Shown here: piece after piece, positions 1 to 9,490 of the stretch
How the letters are laid out: each line of letters starts with the position of its first letter
How positions within the stretch are numbered: the stretch's first letter is position 1
Assembly: GCA_026018925.1 (NCBI GenBank)
Contig: JAKSZU010000002.1
Coordinates: forward strand, 14,412,162 to 14,476,161
Origin: Tupaia tana
Lineage: Eukaryota; Chordata; Mammalia; Scandentia; Tupaiidae
DNA length: 64,000 nt
Direction: 5' to 3'
Made by a program: the position numbers and the translations under genes
The notes under the pieces: model-generated
Told to the model about the DNA's origin: nothing
The model's database searches: none
The model's input: the letters and a program-made list of their open reading frames with translations, nothing else

Positions 1-570
1 TCTAAACAGGACTGCAAAGGAAACGAAGACCAATAGAAGTTCAACAGACGAAGAAAAAACTGAGTCAGGGACTGAAGGACCAGAAAATTGAGGTAAGCAG
101 CTTTACTAGGTGTTGAAATTGAATAAGAACAAAAACAGGTGTGTGATAGATGGAATTCAACTGTGTGGACAAAATCAGGCTGGTAGGAAGAGTCAGGTGG
201 GAAAGAAGCTTGTGCTTATGAGGTTACCTCCCCATTCTCCTGAGCAGTGGGGTGTGCGTGAAGGGGGCCTGTTACAAGGAAAACAGAAAATACATAGTAC
301 TTGCCTTGGGAAAGCTGAGGGTTTTTTAAAAGTGTGGCTTTTGTTTGATTTTATTTACTTTCTTAAGGAATAATAGTCTGAAAATAAAAATAAAAATCAA
401 GCTGAAGAAAAATGTCAACCTCTTTTTCTGAACCTGACAGAGGTGGAAGTGAGGAACTGAGAGTGCCAGCCCCTGCTGGATGACTACAGAGTGGACAAGA
501 GAGGTTAGCCGAGGCCTGGATTGATTGAGCTGCTTCAGTTTTCTACCTGGAATGTGTGCTTTTGGTTTTT
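1..570. other. No recognised feature
   Basis: Unique-looking AT-rich mammalian DNA. I see no repeat family, RNA gene or exon-like frame. An 87-codon open frame on the plus strand near the left end has no domain or recognisable similarity and is treated as chance. Confidence 0.5.
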
Positions 571-754
571 AAAGAATAATTATTTGTTTAATCTTACTTA
601 TTTCACTATTATTTTCAATTTCCTATAGGACACATGTCCTCACCAGAGAGAGAGAAAGGGAAAGTGAGAAAGCAAGCCGCCAAATACAGGATTCAAACCA
701 TGGTGGGCCATGTGGGAATCCAGCGCCTCAACCACCAGGCCACCTGCTGGCCCT
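571..754 (-). repeat. tRNA-headed SINE, short (body-deleted) form
   Basis: Minus-strand copy. Read on the plus strand it runs from an A/T-rich tail through a CACCAGAGAGAGAGAAAG purine block and GAAAGCAAGCCGCC to the reversed tRNA-like head, ending CCACCTGCTGGCCC. The middle body of the full-length family (the part with GGATGGCCACGCC) is absent. Non-coding; mobilised by L1 enzymes by analogy with other tRNA SINEs. It is diverged, so old. Confidence 0.75.
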
Positions 755-1394
755 GGAGTATTTGTTTTTTAAGACTCCCAAAGTCATGTCCCCCATCCTC
801 CAGGAGGTGGACAAGGGCATCTTCTCATTGACAATATAGAGGTTAATGCTTCCTTCGAATTTTTGTTTCCCAAAATTATTCTAACTTCCTTTCTTCTGAT
901 GACAGCCTCATAATTAGCAGTACCGTGCCACCATCAATTAATACACCAGCAGAAGGTATGTGGACACACACACACGGTGGGAGAGCCATGATGGCCAAAT
1001 GTGAGACAACCCAACATGTGGCAAACTCAGTGATGAACAGAAAGCTACAGGAAAGGGACTGGATCTTTAACTCACTGGCTGTAAGAACCAAGGGTCATGA
1101 GTGAAGAGTATAAAAAGTAAGCTGGAATCCCCTTGAGAAACGACTGAGGTTGTGAGCAGAAGAGTGATCACCGTGTTCCATCTTCTTGTGTCCATTCCCA
1201 AATCCCTGCTCCACCATTAGAACTCAGTTTCCTTTTTTCTGACATGTCATTTACCTATTCTCTACTGCTTCCTTTTAAACACAAGCACACACGTGTGCGC
1301 ACACACACATGTGTATACACTCTAAATATATGCAATTTTATTTGTCAATTTTTTTCTCTTAAACTGAAAATTTTTAATTAAAAATTAAAACAAC
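755..1394. other. Unique DNA with a short CA-rich tract
   Basis: No gene or repeat family recognised. A mixed ACAC/GTGT tract lies at about 1281-1316 and a short AC run at about 966-976. Confidence 0.5.
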
Positions 1395-1556
1395 TCTTTT
1401 TATCATGGAATCAGAGATCATCTTATAGAATATCAGATTTTATAAATGAGAAAAATAACTTCAAGGAAGATCATATAGATCAGCAATGTCACAAAGCTTA
1501 GACATAATTAAGATACAAACTCAAGCTGGCTATTACTTAACCCAGTGCTCCTTTCC
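1395..1556 (+). repeat. Possible ancient MIR-like repeat
   Basis: The order 'AATCAGAGATCAT...', 'AAATGAGAAAAATAAC', 'AATGTCACAAAGCTTAG', 'AACCCAGTGCTCCTTTCCA' follows the layout of a very old mammalian repeat with a 'gatgaggaaactgag...gtcacacagct...ccagtgctctttcca' core. It is strongly diverged, so this is a weak call from memory of the consensus. Confidence 0.35.
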
Positions 1557-1657
1557 ATTTTGTTGCAGGTTTTTACTTGGTAATTTACATGTTCCACTTT
1601 CTATAACTTTTGATTACAAAATAGGACCATTCAACACAAAGAAAAACTGTCTATTCA

Positions 1658-1930
1658 TTTTTTTTTTTTTTTTTTTGGAGAGTTTTTCGCTATAGGGCGC
1701 GTGTGCTCGCCAGACAGACAGAGAAAGACACAGAGACAGAAAGCGAGAAATCACCCCCCAGGGGGGATGGTCACGCCGCAATCCCTTCTCCTCCATTCTC
1801 CTCTCGGGATCTTGGGCACACACGCACACGCGCCTGGCGTGAGTTTTAAACCACCAGGTCCGGGATGCGAACTGCGGTCGACTACATGGGAGTCCAGCGA
1901 CATAGCCATTACGCTAACTGCTGGTTCCCG
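1658..1930 (-). repeat. Full-length young tRNA-headed SINE
   Basis: Minus-strand copy beginning with a poly-T (its A tail), then GCTATAGGGCGCGTGTGCTCG, the GGATGGTCACGCCGCAATCCC body and the tRNA-like head ending GCTAACTGCTGGTTCCC. It is flanked by matching target-site duplications TGTCTATTCATTTTT at 1648-1662 and 1931-1945. Retained CpGs and the intact duplication indicate a recent insertion. It is non-coding; open frames across it are accidental. Confidence 0.9.
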
Positions 1931-1977
1931 TGTCTATTCATTTTTTCAAAGCCCTTAGTCATTAACCAAATCTTAGG

Positions 1978-2056
1978 CAGTATGTGTGTATGTGTTGTGT
2001 GTGCATGTGTTTTGTGTGTGCATGTTGTGTGTGTGCACATGCATGTGTGCATTTTA
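1978..2056. repeat. Imperfect (TG)n microsatellite
   Basis: Alternating TGTGTGTATGTGTTGTGTGTG-type sequence with TGCATG interruptions. Purine-pyrimidine alternation makes it a possible Z-DNA former. Confidence 0.8.
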
Positions 2057-2889
2057 GAAAGAAGAGCAAAAACGAAATAGGTTGGGAAAAAGGAAACGTA
2101 GCTTATAGTCTATAGAGGACAAAGTCCCTAACCTCAAGGAGCTTAAAATATTTGCGGGAAGATGCAATGCGAAATGACAACAATTGCTAAACAATTTATC
2201 AAAATTACAGAGAGTTTACTGAGTACTAAGCTTGAAAATGATGGAAGGTCAAGGAGTGATGCTAAATAACGTTGTTCCCAAAAGCAGCATAAAAACCACA
2301 GCTGAGAAACCGTGCATCCCCCTGGTGGCAGCCACACATCAATTAATCACAGAAAACTTCACAAGACTCATTCAGTACAACTCGTTTCCAGCGTTACCCG
2401 CCATCCAGAGGGGCTTTGGGTAAATTTGTACAGGAGAGCAATCTAGAGACTAGATTGTTTCCAAAGCCACACAGCCTCTGCCCTTCGATTTCATGGGCTT
2501 CATGTGTTAGTGTTGGCTGACCCATCACTCGCTGTGCTCCGGCAATCCCCCGTCTTTCTCCCAACCGTCTGCTCATGCAGTCTACTCCACCCGCGCTTTA
2601 TTTCCTACCTATTATTGTCATTCCTCCTGGATTACTCTAAAGTTTCATCATTTCTTTTCCTATAAATTTTCCTGACACTGGAAGCTCTAGGAGGGCATTC
2701 TATTTCTGCTTCCCAGGTCCTAAAATCTGCCTTCACCTCCTTTTTACATTGATTAATTCCATCTCTCGCCCCCCATTCCTGTTTCTTAGGTCCTGCCATA
2801 ATCCTCCTCGACTTGTTTTCGTTTTGTCCTTCTCATCTTATTTGTTTCTCTCCTTTTGCCTGTCCCAGAGTCAGACATAATCAATTATG
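2057..2889. other. No recognised feature
   Basis: Unique DNA of mixed composition, with a C/T-rich stretch near 2690-2870. No exon, RNA gene or repeat family recognised. Confidence 0.5.
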
Positions 2890-3186
2890 TTTCCAGCTTT
2901 ATTAAAGTATAACTCATAATAAAGAATGGCCTGTATTTAGAGTATACTCCATGATGTTTTGATGTCTGTGTACATTGTGAAATGATTAGGTCAAGCTAAG
3001 CAGCAGATGCATCACCTCCCATACCTACCTCTGTGTGTGTGTGTGGTGAGAACAATTAAGGTTTGCTCTCTCAGCAACGTTCAAGTTGGTATTGGGATTA
3101 ACTAGAACCACCATGTGTGTAATAGATGTTCAAAGCTTATTTCTCTTCACTAATGGGACTCTGTGCCCTTTAACAACATCTTGTTG
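2890..3186 (-). mobile_element. L1MA-like LINE-1 3' end (5'-truncated)
   Basis: The order AGCTTTATTAAAGTATAACT, CATGATGTTTTGATGTCTGTG, GTGGTGAGAACAATTAAGG, TCTCTCAGCAACGTTCAAG, and TGTGCCCTTTAACAACATCTT matches the reverse complement of L1MA-type 3' UTRs as I remember them. The element therefore lies on the minus strand with its 3' end to the left. A short GTGTGTG run sits inside. No coding remnant; an old insertion. Confidence 0.75.
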
Positions 3187-3346
3187 AAATCAATTATATG
3201 TCTTTTAAGAAACCCCGATTAGCCTTCTAAATATTTTGTTGCACTAACATACAGTATATTTATGCTGGGAAAATTCATTTATTTTTAATGTAGTAAAAAT
3301 ACACAGTGCCTGAATATAAAAAATCATTTTAAAATATATATATATA

Positions 3347-3599
3347 TTTTAAGGCTTTTGCCATGGGGCATATGCACTCACCAGAGAGAAACAAAGAAAG
3401 ACGATGGGAGGGAAGGTGAGAAATCGCCCCCTGGGGGATGGCTATGCCACAGTCTCTCCTCCTCCATCGTCTTCCTTGAATTTGGGGCACTCATGCACAT
3501 GCACCTGTGGTGATTTTCAAGCTGCCGGGTTGGGACTCAAACTAAGGTTGGCCATGGGAGAGTCCATTGTTGTAAATACTATGTCACCTGTTTCCCCCC
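3347..3599 (-). repeat. tRNA-headed SINE, older copy
   Basis: AAGGCTTTTGCCATGGGGCATATGCACTCACC is a diverged version of the family 3' end. It is followed by the GGGGGATGGCTATGCCACA body and a damaged head (GCCATGGGAGAGTCC...CCTGTTTCCCCCC). Many CpGs have decayed, so it is older than the 1.7-kb copy. Confidence 0.8.
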
Positions 3600-3716
3600 A
3601 AAAAATTTTGATTTTACATAAAGCAGCATGTGTCTGCCGTAAATTGCCAGAGCAGGCATAAATATAAAATGGAAGCAGTCCTGCTGGCTTCAGGGCCAAA
3701 CCTTCTCTCCTTGGGC

Positions 3717-3773
3717 CAGGTTTTATTGCTTAAATATTTGTTTAAAATGACCATATTTAAGCAATAAAACCTG
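3717..3773. other. Perfect 21-bp inverted repeat (hairpin)
   Basis: Arms 3717-3737 and 3753-3773 are exact reverse complements, separated by a 15-base loop. The arms are AT-rich and centre on TTTTATTGCTTAAATAT / ATATTTAAGCAATAAAA. It is not part of the SINE on either side. No promoter or known family recognised; it may be a tiny terminal-inverted-repeat remnant, a fold-back DNA structure or an RNA hairpin. Confidence 0.85.
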
Positions 3774-3839
3774 ATTGATGTTCAAATAAGAACTGAAACT
3801 ACGATGTGTCTCCAAAATAGAGTCGTCATGTTATTTATT

Positions 3840-4088
3840 TATTTTTTTAAGAGAGATTTTTTGCTATAGGGCATGTGTGCTCACCGGAGAGACAGAGACA
3901 GAAAGTGAGAAATCACCCACCAGGTGGATGGCCACACCCACGCCACAATCCCTTCTCCAGTCTCCTCTTGGGATCTTGGGCACACACACACACACACCAT
4001 GTGAGTTTATGTTGCTGGGTCCGGAACTCAAACCCCAGTCAACTAGGTGGGAGTCCAGCAACCTAACCATTATGCCATCGGCTGTTCC
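3840..4088 (-). repeat. tRNA-headed SINE, full length
   Basis: TTTTTTGCTATAGGGCATGTGTGCTCACCGGAGAGACAG, GGTGGATGGCCACACC body, an (AC)n run in the variable segment, and head ending ATTATGCCATCGGCTGTTCC. TCATGTTAT at 3826-3834 and 4096-4104 looks like the target-site duplication. Confidence 0.85.
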
Positions 4089-5591
4089 TGCGTCTTCATG
4101 TTATAGTAAAAATAAATTATAGAAGGGGAGGAAAAGGATTCTTAGTTTATATTTACTTTTACCCTCCACTACACTGTAACTACTCAGTATTTTAAATAAA
4201 TTAAATTGCATAATTGATAACAATAAAAAATATGTAGGTGTGAAATGCTATCTTCTAAATACTGACCCTGTGTCAAGTACAAAACCCCTCCGCATCGTCT
4301 CATGACGCTGTTCTGCATATCCCCAAACTTACTCCCACTGTTTCCACCATGAAAGAGTATTTCTAGAGAAACCTGCATAAAGTCTCAGGTTGTTCATTAC
4401 GGTTCATCCAGTGTAGTGAGGGGTTGCATTTTCTATGGCGTCGAAGCCCATTGTGAACCTCCGATATAGCATTTGTAACACTGCACTGTGAACCTTTTTG
4501 CATTTTTGTGTGAGTTCCTCTAAGATTTGACCCTTGGTTTGGTTTTATCCTCAGCAACTAGCACATTGTCATCCATACCAAGTGCAAAATGACAGGCAAA
4601 TGACATATGAATAACTGTGTGGACAGTGTTTACTGACGCCTGAAAGTGGGAAGTGTGCCCTAAAACTTGAGACCCCGAGAAACACAGACCCACAGGCATT
4701 CGGGTGGGCTCTGCAAAGAACCGCCACATCTGCAGCCTGCTGGGAGCCCCAGTGGCAAGCAGCGTGGGCAGCCTTGTAGCTTAGTTGTGTGGCAAAATAC
4801 GCTTTGATCTGCAGAGGACTGAAAAGTTGTCTTTAAAATGAACTTTTCGGCTGACTCGACTCTGTTCCCTGGGAGCCTAAGAAGGACAGCCTCTGGCATC
4901 AGTCTGTAGCACTAATTATCACACCTGTACCAGATTAGTTTCAGAATAGAGTGGCCAGGTCAGGCAATCTACTTAAACTTTAATAGAAGTTAATTATTCA
5001 TTGATCAAACTCATTTATACCTAATTAAAGTTTCCCTGCATTCAAAAATACAAGGTAGCATGGGTTACGTCCCTTGCCTTAGGGGTGTACCTGATGCAAA
5101 AAAAAAAAAAAAAAAAGAGGGGGGAGAAATTGTGACATTCGTGTTATATAAATACACATTTAACCGCTGAATTGTTGATTTGAGGCACCGTTCTTTTAGG
5201 TGGCTCTGCTACATGAATGTGGTTTCCACAGTATTCCACGTTGTGCTAGATTCTGCAGCCAGAGGACAGAGCCTGGGTGTCACTTGTGTATGTACACATA
5301 TACTTTCACATACTCACAAAGCTTATCATGCTTATCTGAAATTACGGGGACTGAGTTTTACATAAGAAGTAACTATTACTATTTTATGAAGCTCAATCAA
5401 CGTGTTTCACAAATATTTATAACAAAAAATGAATAATGTGAGACTAGTGTAAGAATTGCCATTTTACATTTGTTTTCATGCCATCCTCTGAAAGCCCACA
5501 AAATGGCAGGATTGTCTACAGAGTGGTTAAGATTAGATGCTTTTTCTGGGATAAAGAACATAGGTTTATCTTTTTAAAAAATTCCCTATGC
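4089..5591. other. Unique DNA, no recognised feature
   Basis: About 1.5 kb with no recognised gene or repeat, apart from an 18-A run at about 5099-5116 followed by GAGGGGGGAG. Open frames here are short and overlap on both strands without domain content. Confidence 0.5.
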
Positions 5592-5599
5592 ACCTCACT

Positions 5600-5871
5600 T
5601 TTTTTTTTTTTTTTTTGAGAGGTTTTTGCTATAGGGCGCGTGCGCTCACCAGACAAACAAAGAGAGACAGAGAGACAGAAAGCGAGAAATCAACCCCCAG
5701 GGAGGATGGCCACGCCGCAATCCCTTCTCCTCCTCCATTCTCCTCTCGGAATCTTAGGCACGCATGCACACTCGTGCGGCGTGAGTTTTAAGCCACCGGG
5801 GTCCAGGACGCAAACCACGGTCGACTACATGGGAGTCCAGCGACATAGCCATTACGCTAACTGCTGGTCCC
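5600..5871 (-). repeat. Full-length young tRNA-headed SINE
   Basis: Poly-T, GAGAGGTTTTTGCTATAGGG, body with GGATGGCCACGCCGCAATCC, and head ending GCTAACTGCTGGTCCC. It is bounded by ACCTCACTT (5591-5599) and TCCTCACTT (5872-5880). Near-consensus sequence and CpG retention mark it as one of the younger copies. Confidence 0.92.
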
Positions 5872-6684
5872 TCCTCACTTTTAATAATCATCAGTTATAA
5901 TATGCTGCTTGAAATATGCTGCTTTCTCTTATACAGTGTTTCTTTTTTAATTATATATTTTATTTTATTTTTACATTCAATCACATACATCACTTAGTTT
6001 GTAAAGTGAATGCTCCAACATGAATACATATCTTACCAGTTCAGTTGGGGATACTTATACACGTTATCATCAACAGATATTACCGATTTCTTTGTCCCAT
6101 AAATTTCTTGTTCCATAAAATGTCTACTTTTCTCCTTAATGTCTTTCTTTAGACTCTCCTCCTTCTCCTACCCTCTCCCCACACTGTATCTGGTATCTAT
6201 AACCATTTTTCTATGTTTCCATATCCTCTAGTCTTTCAGTTTCAACCATAGAGTGTGGACAGTCTATATAATAAGTGGAGACGTCAATGTCTCTTCACAG
6301 CCGGCTTGCTTTACTCAGCGGTAAATTTTCCATATTCTTCCACTTTCTGTCAAAGCCAGGGTCTCGTTGTTTTTTATGGCGGAGTAATATTCCATAGAGT
6401 ATATGTGCCATACTTTTTCAATCCATTCTTCTGTTCATGGACATTTGGGCTGGTTCCATGTCTTAGCAATTGTGAATAATGCCGCAATAAACAAAGACGT
6501 GCAACTAAGCATTCTTCTGTCATTTGGGTAGATATCAAGGAGTGGGACTGCTAGATCATACGGTAGTTCTATTTGTGGGTCTTTGAGGATCTCTATATTG
6601 TTTGTTAAAGTGGCTGGACCAATTCACATTCCTACCAGCTGTGTAGGAGAGCCTTTCACCACATCCCTGCCAGCATCTATCATT

Positions 6685-6739
6685 CTGTGGGGTTTTTTTT
6701 GTTTGTTTTTTGTTTTTGTTTGTTTGTTTGTTTTTTTAA
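6685..6739. repeat. (TTTG)n low-complexity tract
   Basis: GTTTGTTTTTTGTTTTTGTTTG-type tract inside the L1 copy. A second T-rich/ATT tract lies at about 6906-6951. Probably internal expansion. Confidence 0.7.
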
Positions 6740-7260
6740 TCTTAGTCACTCTGACTGGGGTTAGGTGGCACCTTTAGATGGTACCTTATTGTGGTTTTGA
6801 TCTGCATCTCCCTTATGATGAGGGATGTTGAGCATTTTTTCTTTTAGCTATTAGTATGTCTTCCTTAGAGAGTTGTTTATTCAGTGTTTTTCCCATCTTT
6901 TAATTGGGTTGATCTTTTTTTTATTTTTTTATTATTATTATTTTTTTTTTAGGTAAGCTGCTTGAGTTCCCTGTGTATTTTGTAAAAGCATTGTTTACAA
7001 AAATATTCTCCCATTCTGAGGGCTGTCAATCCACACTAATTACTGTGTCTTTTGTCATGCAGAAACGTCTTAATCTGATGTAATCTTGTCTATTTTTGGG
7101 ATTAAGACTGTGCTTTGGGGGTCTTATTTAAGTCTTTGCCTACCCCAATGTCTCCTAGTGTTTTCCAGCAGTAGTTTTATAGTTTGAAGTCTTAGATTTA
7201 GATCTTTGATCCACTTTGAGTTGATTTTTATCAATGGTGAGAGGTGGGAATTCCAATTCA

Positions 7261-7644
7261 TCATTCTGCAGATGGATATCCAGTTTTCCAGCACCATTTT
7301 CTAAGGTTTTTCTTTTCCCACTGGATTGACTGGTATCTCTTGTCAAAAATCAGTTGGATGTATGTTTTGGGGTTTATTTCTGGGGACTCTATTCTGTTTC
7401 GTTGGTCCACATGTGTGTTTTTGTGCCAATACCATGCTGTTTTGATTATCACAGCTTTATAGTATATTTCAGGATCAGGGAGTGAGATGTCACCCACTCT
7501 ATTCCATTTGTGCAGGAGTGCTTTGCCAATATGAGGTCTTTTATGATTCCAGAGAAATTCTATGATAGTCTTTTCTAGGTATGTGAAGAATGTCTCTGGT
7601 ACTTTAATTAGGGATCTCAACACCCCACGATCTCCTTTAGACAA
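7261..7644 (-). pseudogene. L1 ORF2 C-terminal fragment
   Basis: A 127-codon open frame translating to typical L1 ORF2p sequence downstream of the reverse transcriptase domain. Recognisable blocks in order are PETFFTYLEKTIIEFLWNHK, ITLP-like 'DISLPDPEIYYKAVIIKT', 'AWYWHKN', 'NRIESPEINPKTY', 'QLIFDK' and 'KWCWKTGY'. Intact ORF2p is an endonuclease/reverse transcriptase of over 1,200 residues. Here only a fragment survives, the start codon lies in inverted junction sequence, and the frame continues in broken pieces to about 6300. It is not a functional gene. Confidence 0.9.
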
Positions 7645-7712
7645 AAAATAAGCAAAGAATTACAAGCTCTAAATGATATCATAAATCAAATGGACTTAAT
7701 AGACATCTACAG
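7628..7712 (+). pseudogene. Inverted L1 ORF2 endonuclease fragment
   Basis: Plus-strand translation gives KISKELQALNDIINQ followed by MDLIDIYR, the L1 ORF2 endonuclease segment just before the conserved 'DIYRTFHP'. It is opposite in orientation to the ORF2 piece that it abuts at about 7628-7640, and it ends at the target-site duplication. This fragment defines the 5' inversion of the element. Confidence 0.85.
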
Positions 7713-7721
7713 AGTGTTTCT

Positions 7722-8420
7722 AATATTGAACACAGTTCAAAGTTGTAGATTTTTGCTTTCGGGATATAGTTGTCTAATCTAAAAGCATATCTTTGAATTT
7801 CTTGTTCACTTATGCTAGCAAGATCGACTATTTTATTTCCTGATACCAAACATCCTCAATTAAAATCACTATGTGAAAATGCCTATTGCTGCATCCAGTC
7901 CATTATAAACAAAGTACATATAAGGTCTGAGTTTCCAACACTAAATGATGAGTTCCTCCTAAACCTGTAAGATACTTTACAATTGTTGTTTCTGTTTCCA
8001 CTCATAATAATTACTGTTAATTTAAGATTTGAGTTAAAACCATCGGGTTGCTATGGTTTTGGGTGTATTCTAAAACAGCCTCACCTCCTGGATCTATAGG
8101 CATATCAAATGAGTGTGTCCTACAGACATACTTTATTTTTTTTTCTTGAAGAGAACAAAAAATCATTTTTTAAAACATTTTTTGAGGAGGGCTCTAGATG
8201 GAGCAAAGCTTTCCCTTGTTCAGTCATTGCTGACTTGGGTACTTCCCATAGTTCTCTAAAGTTAAACTGCATAATAATTGTTCATATGTTTGTCTCTCCC
8301 GCATGAACTACGAATAAGATATGTGTTTTATTTTCCTTCTTTATGCCCAGAAATTAACAAAAATTTCCATGCACAGAAAACTTTCAGTACTTGTTTGTTC
8401 AATAAGAAAAATAACAGTAA
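7722..8420. other. No recognised feature
   Basis: Unique AT-rich sequence. No repeat family, exon or RNA gene recognised. Confidence 0.5.
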
Positions 8421-8520
8421 CAAATGGATGAATGGGGAATGGATGGACAGATGAGATAGGTGGAAGAATGGATAAGAGGTAATTGGAGAGGAGGATGGAT
8501 GGATGGATTGAGGCAGGAAG
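8421..8520. repeat. (GGAT)n-type tetranucleotide repeat, left part
   Basis: Degenerate ATGGATGGACAGATGAGATAGG...GGATGGATGGATTGAGG array. The same kind of array resumes at about 9250, so a single locus seems to have been split by a SINE and an LTR-like insertion. Confidence 0.8.
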
Positions 8521-8538
8521 GCTAAAATGGGGGCTTGT

Positions 8539-8800
8539 GGAACCAGCAGATTGGCCTAATGGTTTTGTCACTGGATTCCCACATAGTCGATCATGGTTTG
8601 AATCCCAGATCTGTGGTTTAAAACTCATGCTAGGCACAGGTGCATGTGTGCTCAAAATCCTGAGAGGAGAAAGAAGGAGATGGGATTGCAGTGTGGCCAC
8701 CACCACCCCCGGGGGGGGCGGGTGATTTCTCCCTTTCTGTCTCTGTCTCTTGGGTGAATGCATGTACCCTGTAGCAAAAATCTCTCTCTAAAAAAATAAG
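8539..8800 (+). repeat. tRNA-headed SINE within the tetranucleotide repeat
   Basis: Plus-strand copy: head GGAACCAGCAG...TAATGG, B-box-like GGTTTGAATCC, body AGGAGAAAGAAGGAGATGGGATTGCAG, a CCCCCGGGGGGGGCGGG variant of the G/C block, pyrimidine-rich 3' region, and TAGCAAAAATCTCTCTC with an A-rich tail. Confidence 0.88.
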
Positions 8801-9244
8801 AAATGGCGGCTCATGAAAGGGGAAGAAGACAGAAGGGAATAGCCAGAGAGACAGCCAGGTCTCAGAAACAAAAGCAAAGGAAGTTTTATAAGATTCCGCA
8901 CCATAGGACAGAAAGAGACAAAAGGAAGGAGAAAACAGGATCAGGGCAACCTGACCATGCTCTGATGAGAAACCTCCTCTCCTAAAATGTAAAATCTGTG
9001 AACATGCTCAATTGAGCAACTGGACATGTGAAGAGTACCTGATCCTATCCCAGTAGGCCCTATAAAAAGAGTCGGATCCTAGAGGAAGGGAGGGGCTCGC
9101 ACTGACTTGCTTGAGCCCGCTCCTGATTCTCTGTGGTGTATCACTAAATAAATCCACTGTTTCTCCTGCTTGACCTGTGTGCTGGGTTCAGTTCTTTGTC
9201 TGCAGCCCCAAGGACCTGATTCTTCTGAGACCACACATCTTCTC
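8801..9244 (+). mobile_element. Probable solo ERV (ERV1-like) LTR
   Basis: LTR-like organisation on the plus strand: a TATA box CCTATAAAAAGAG at about 9060-9072, a GC-rich region after it, a polyadenylation signal AATAAA at about 9147 and a following GT-rich segment TGACCTGTGTGCTGGGTTC. It is followed by GTCTGCAGCCCC and TTCTGAGACCACACATC. No gag/pol/env reading frame or second LTR is visible, so it would be a solo LTR. The exact TG...CA ends and target duplication are not resolved. Confidence 0.6.
9060..9153 (+). promoter_or_regulatory. LTR TATA box and AATAAA signal
   Basis: TATAAAAAG at 9061-9069 and AATAAA at 9147-9152 are spaced as in the R region of a simple gammaretrovirus-type LTR. 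If the LTR call is right these were the promoter and poly(A) signals of the provirus. There is no evidence of present activity. Confidence 0.5.
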
Positions 9245-9490
9245 CCATGACAGATGAGTGACTAGATGGATGTCTAGGTAGGTAGGTGGGTGGCTGGATA
9301 GGTAGTTGAGTGGATAGGTAAATGAATGGGTAGATGGATGAATGGATGGTAAATGAGTAAAATGGATGGGCAGGTAGATGAGTGGGTGGGTGGACAGCTG
9401 GAGGGATGGGTGAATAAGTGCATGGGTGGGTGGGTAGGCAGATGAGTAGATAGGTAGATGGATAGATGGGTGAGTGGATGGATGAGCACA
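9245..9490. repeat. (GGAT/GGTA)n tetranucleotide repeat, right part
   Basis: About 240 bases of degenerate GGATGGAT, TAGGTAGG and GTGGGTGG units. The minus strand is open and gives low-complexity H/P/S/T-rich translations. These are repeat artefacts, not a gene. Confidence 0.9.

Larger units (their letters stand above)
5935..7721 (-). mobile_element. LINE-1 insertion with 5' inversion
   Basis: Non-LTR retrotransposon copy. The 9-base target-site duplication AGTGTTTCT is present at 5935-5943 and 7713-7721. Inside, the minus strand carries the L1 3' end (T-rich at 5944-5990) and the C-terminal part of ORF2 up to about 7635. The last 85 bases (about 7628-7712) carry ORF2 endonuclease sequence in plus orientation. 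This arrangement is what twin-primed reverse transcription gives. ORF2 has stops and frameshifts, so the copy is dead. It lacks the ORF2 segment between the endonuclease and the C-terminal half. Confidence 0.88.

Noticed and set aside
1690-1930. tRNA gene candidates from A/B-box-like sequence in many places
   Set aside because: All lie in SINE heads followed by the SINE body; none folds as a complete tRNA with a proper acceptor stem and terminator.
8813-9244. Exact LTR boundaries with TG...CA and target duplication for the 8.8-9.2 kb element
   Set aside because: Several TG and CA choices exist and none gives a convincing 4-6 base duplication by eye, so only approximate ends are reported.
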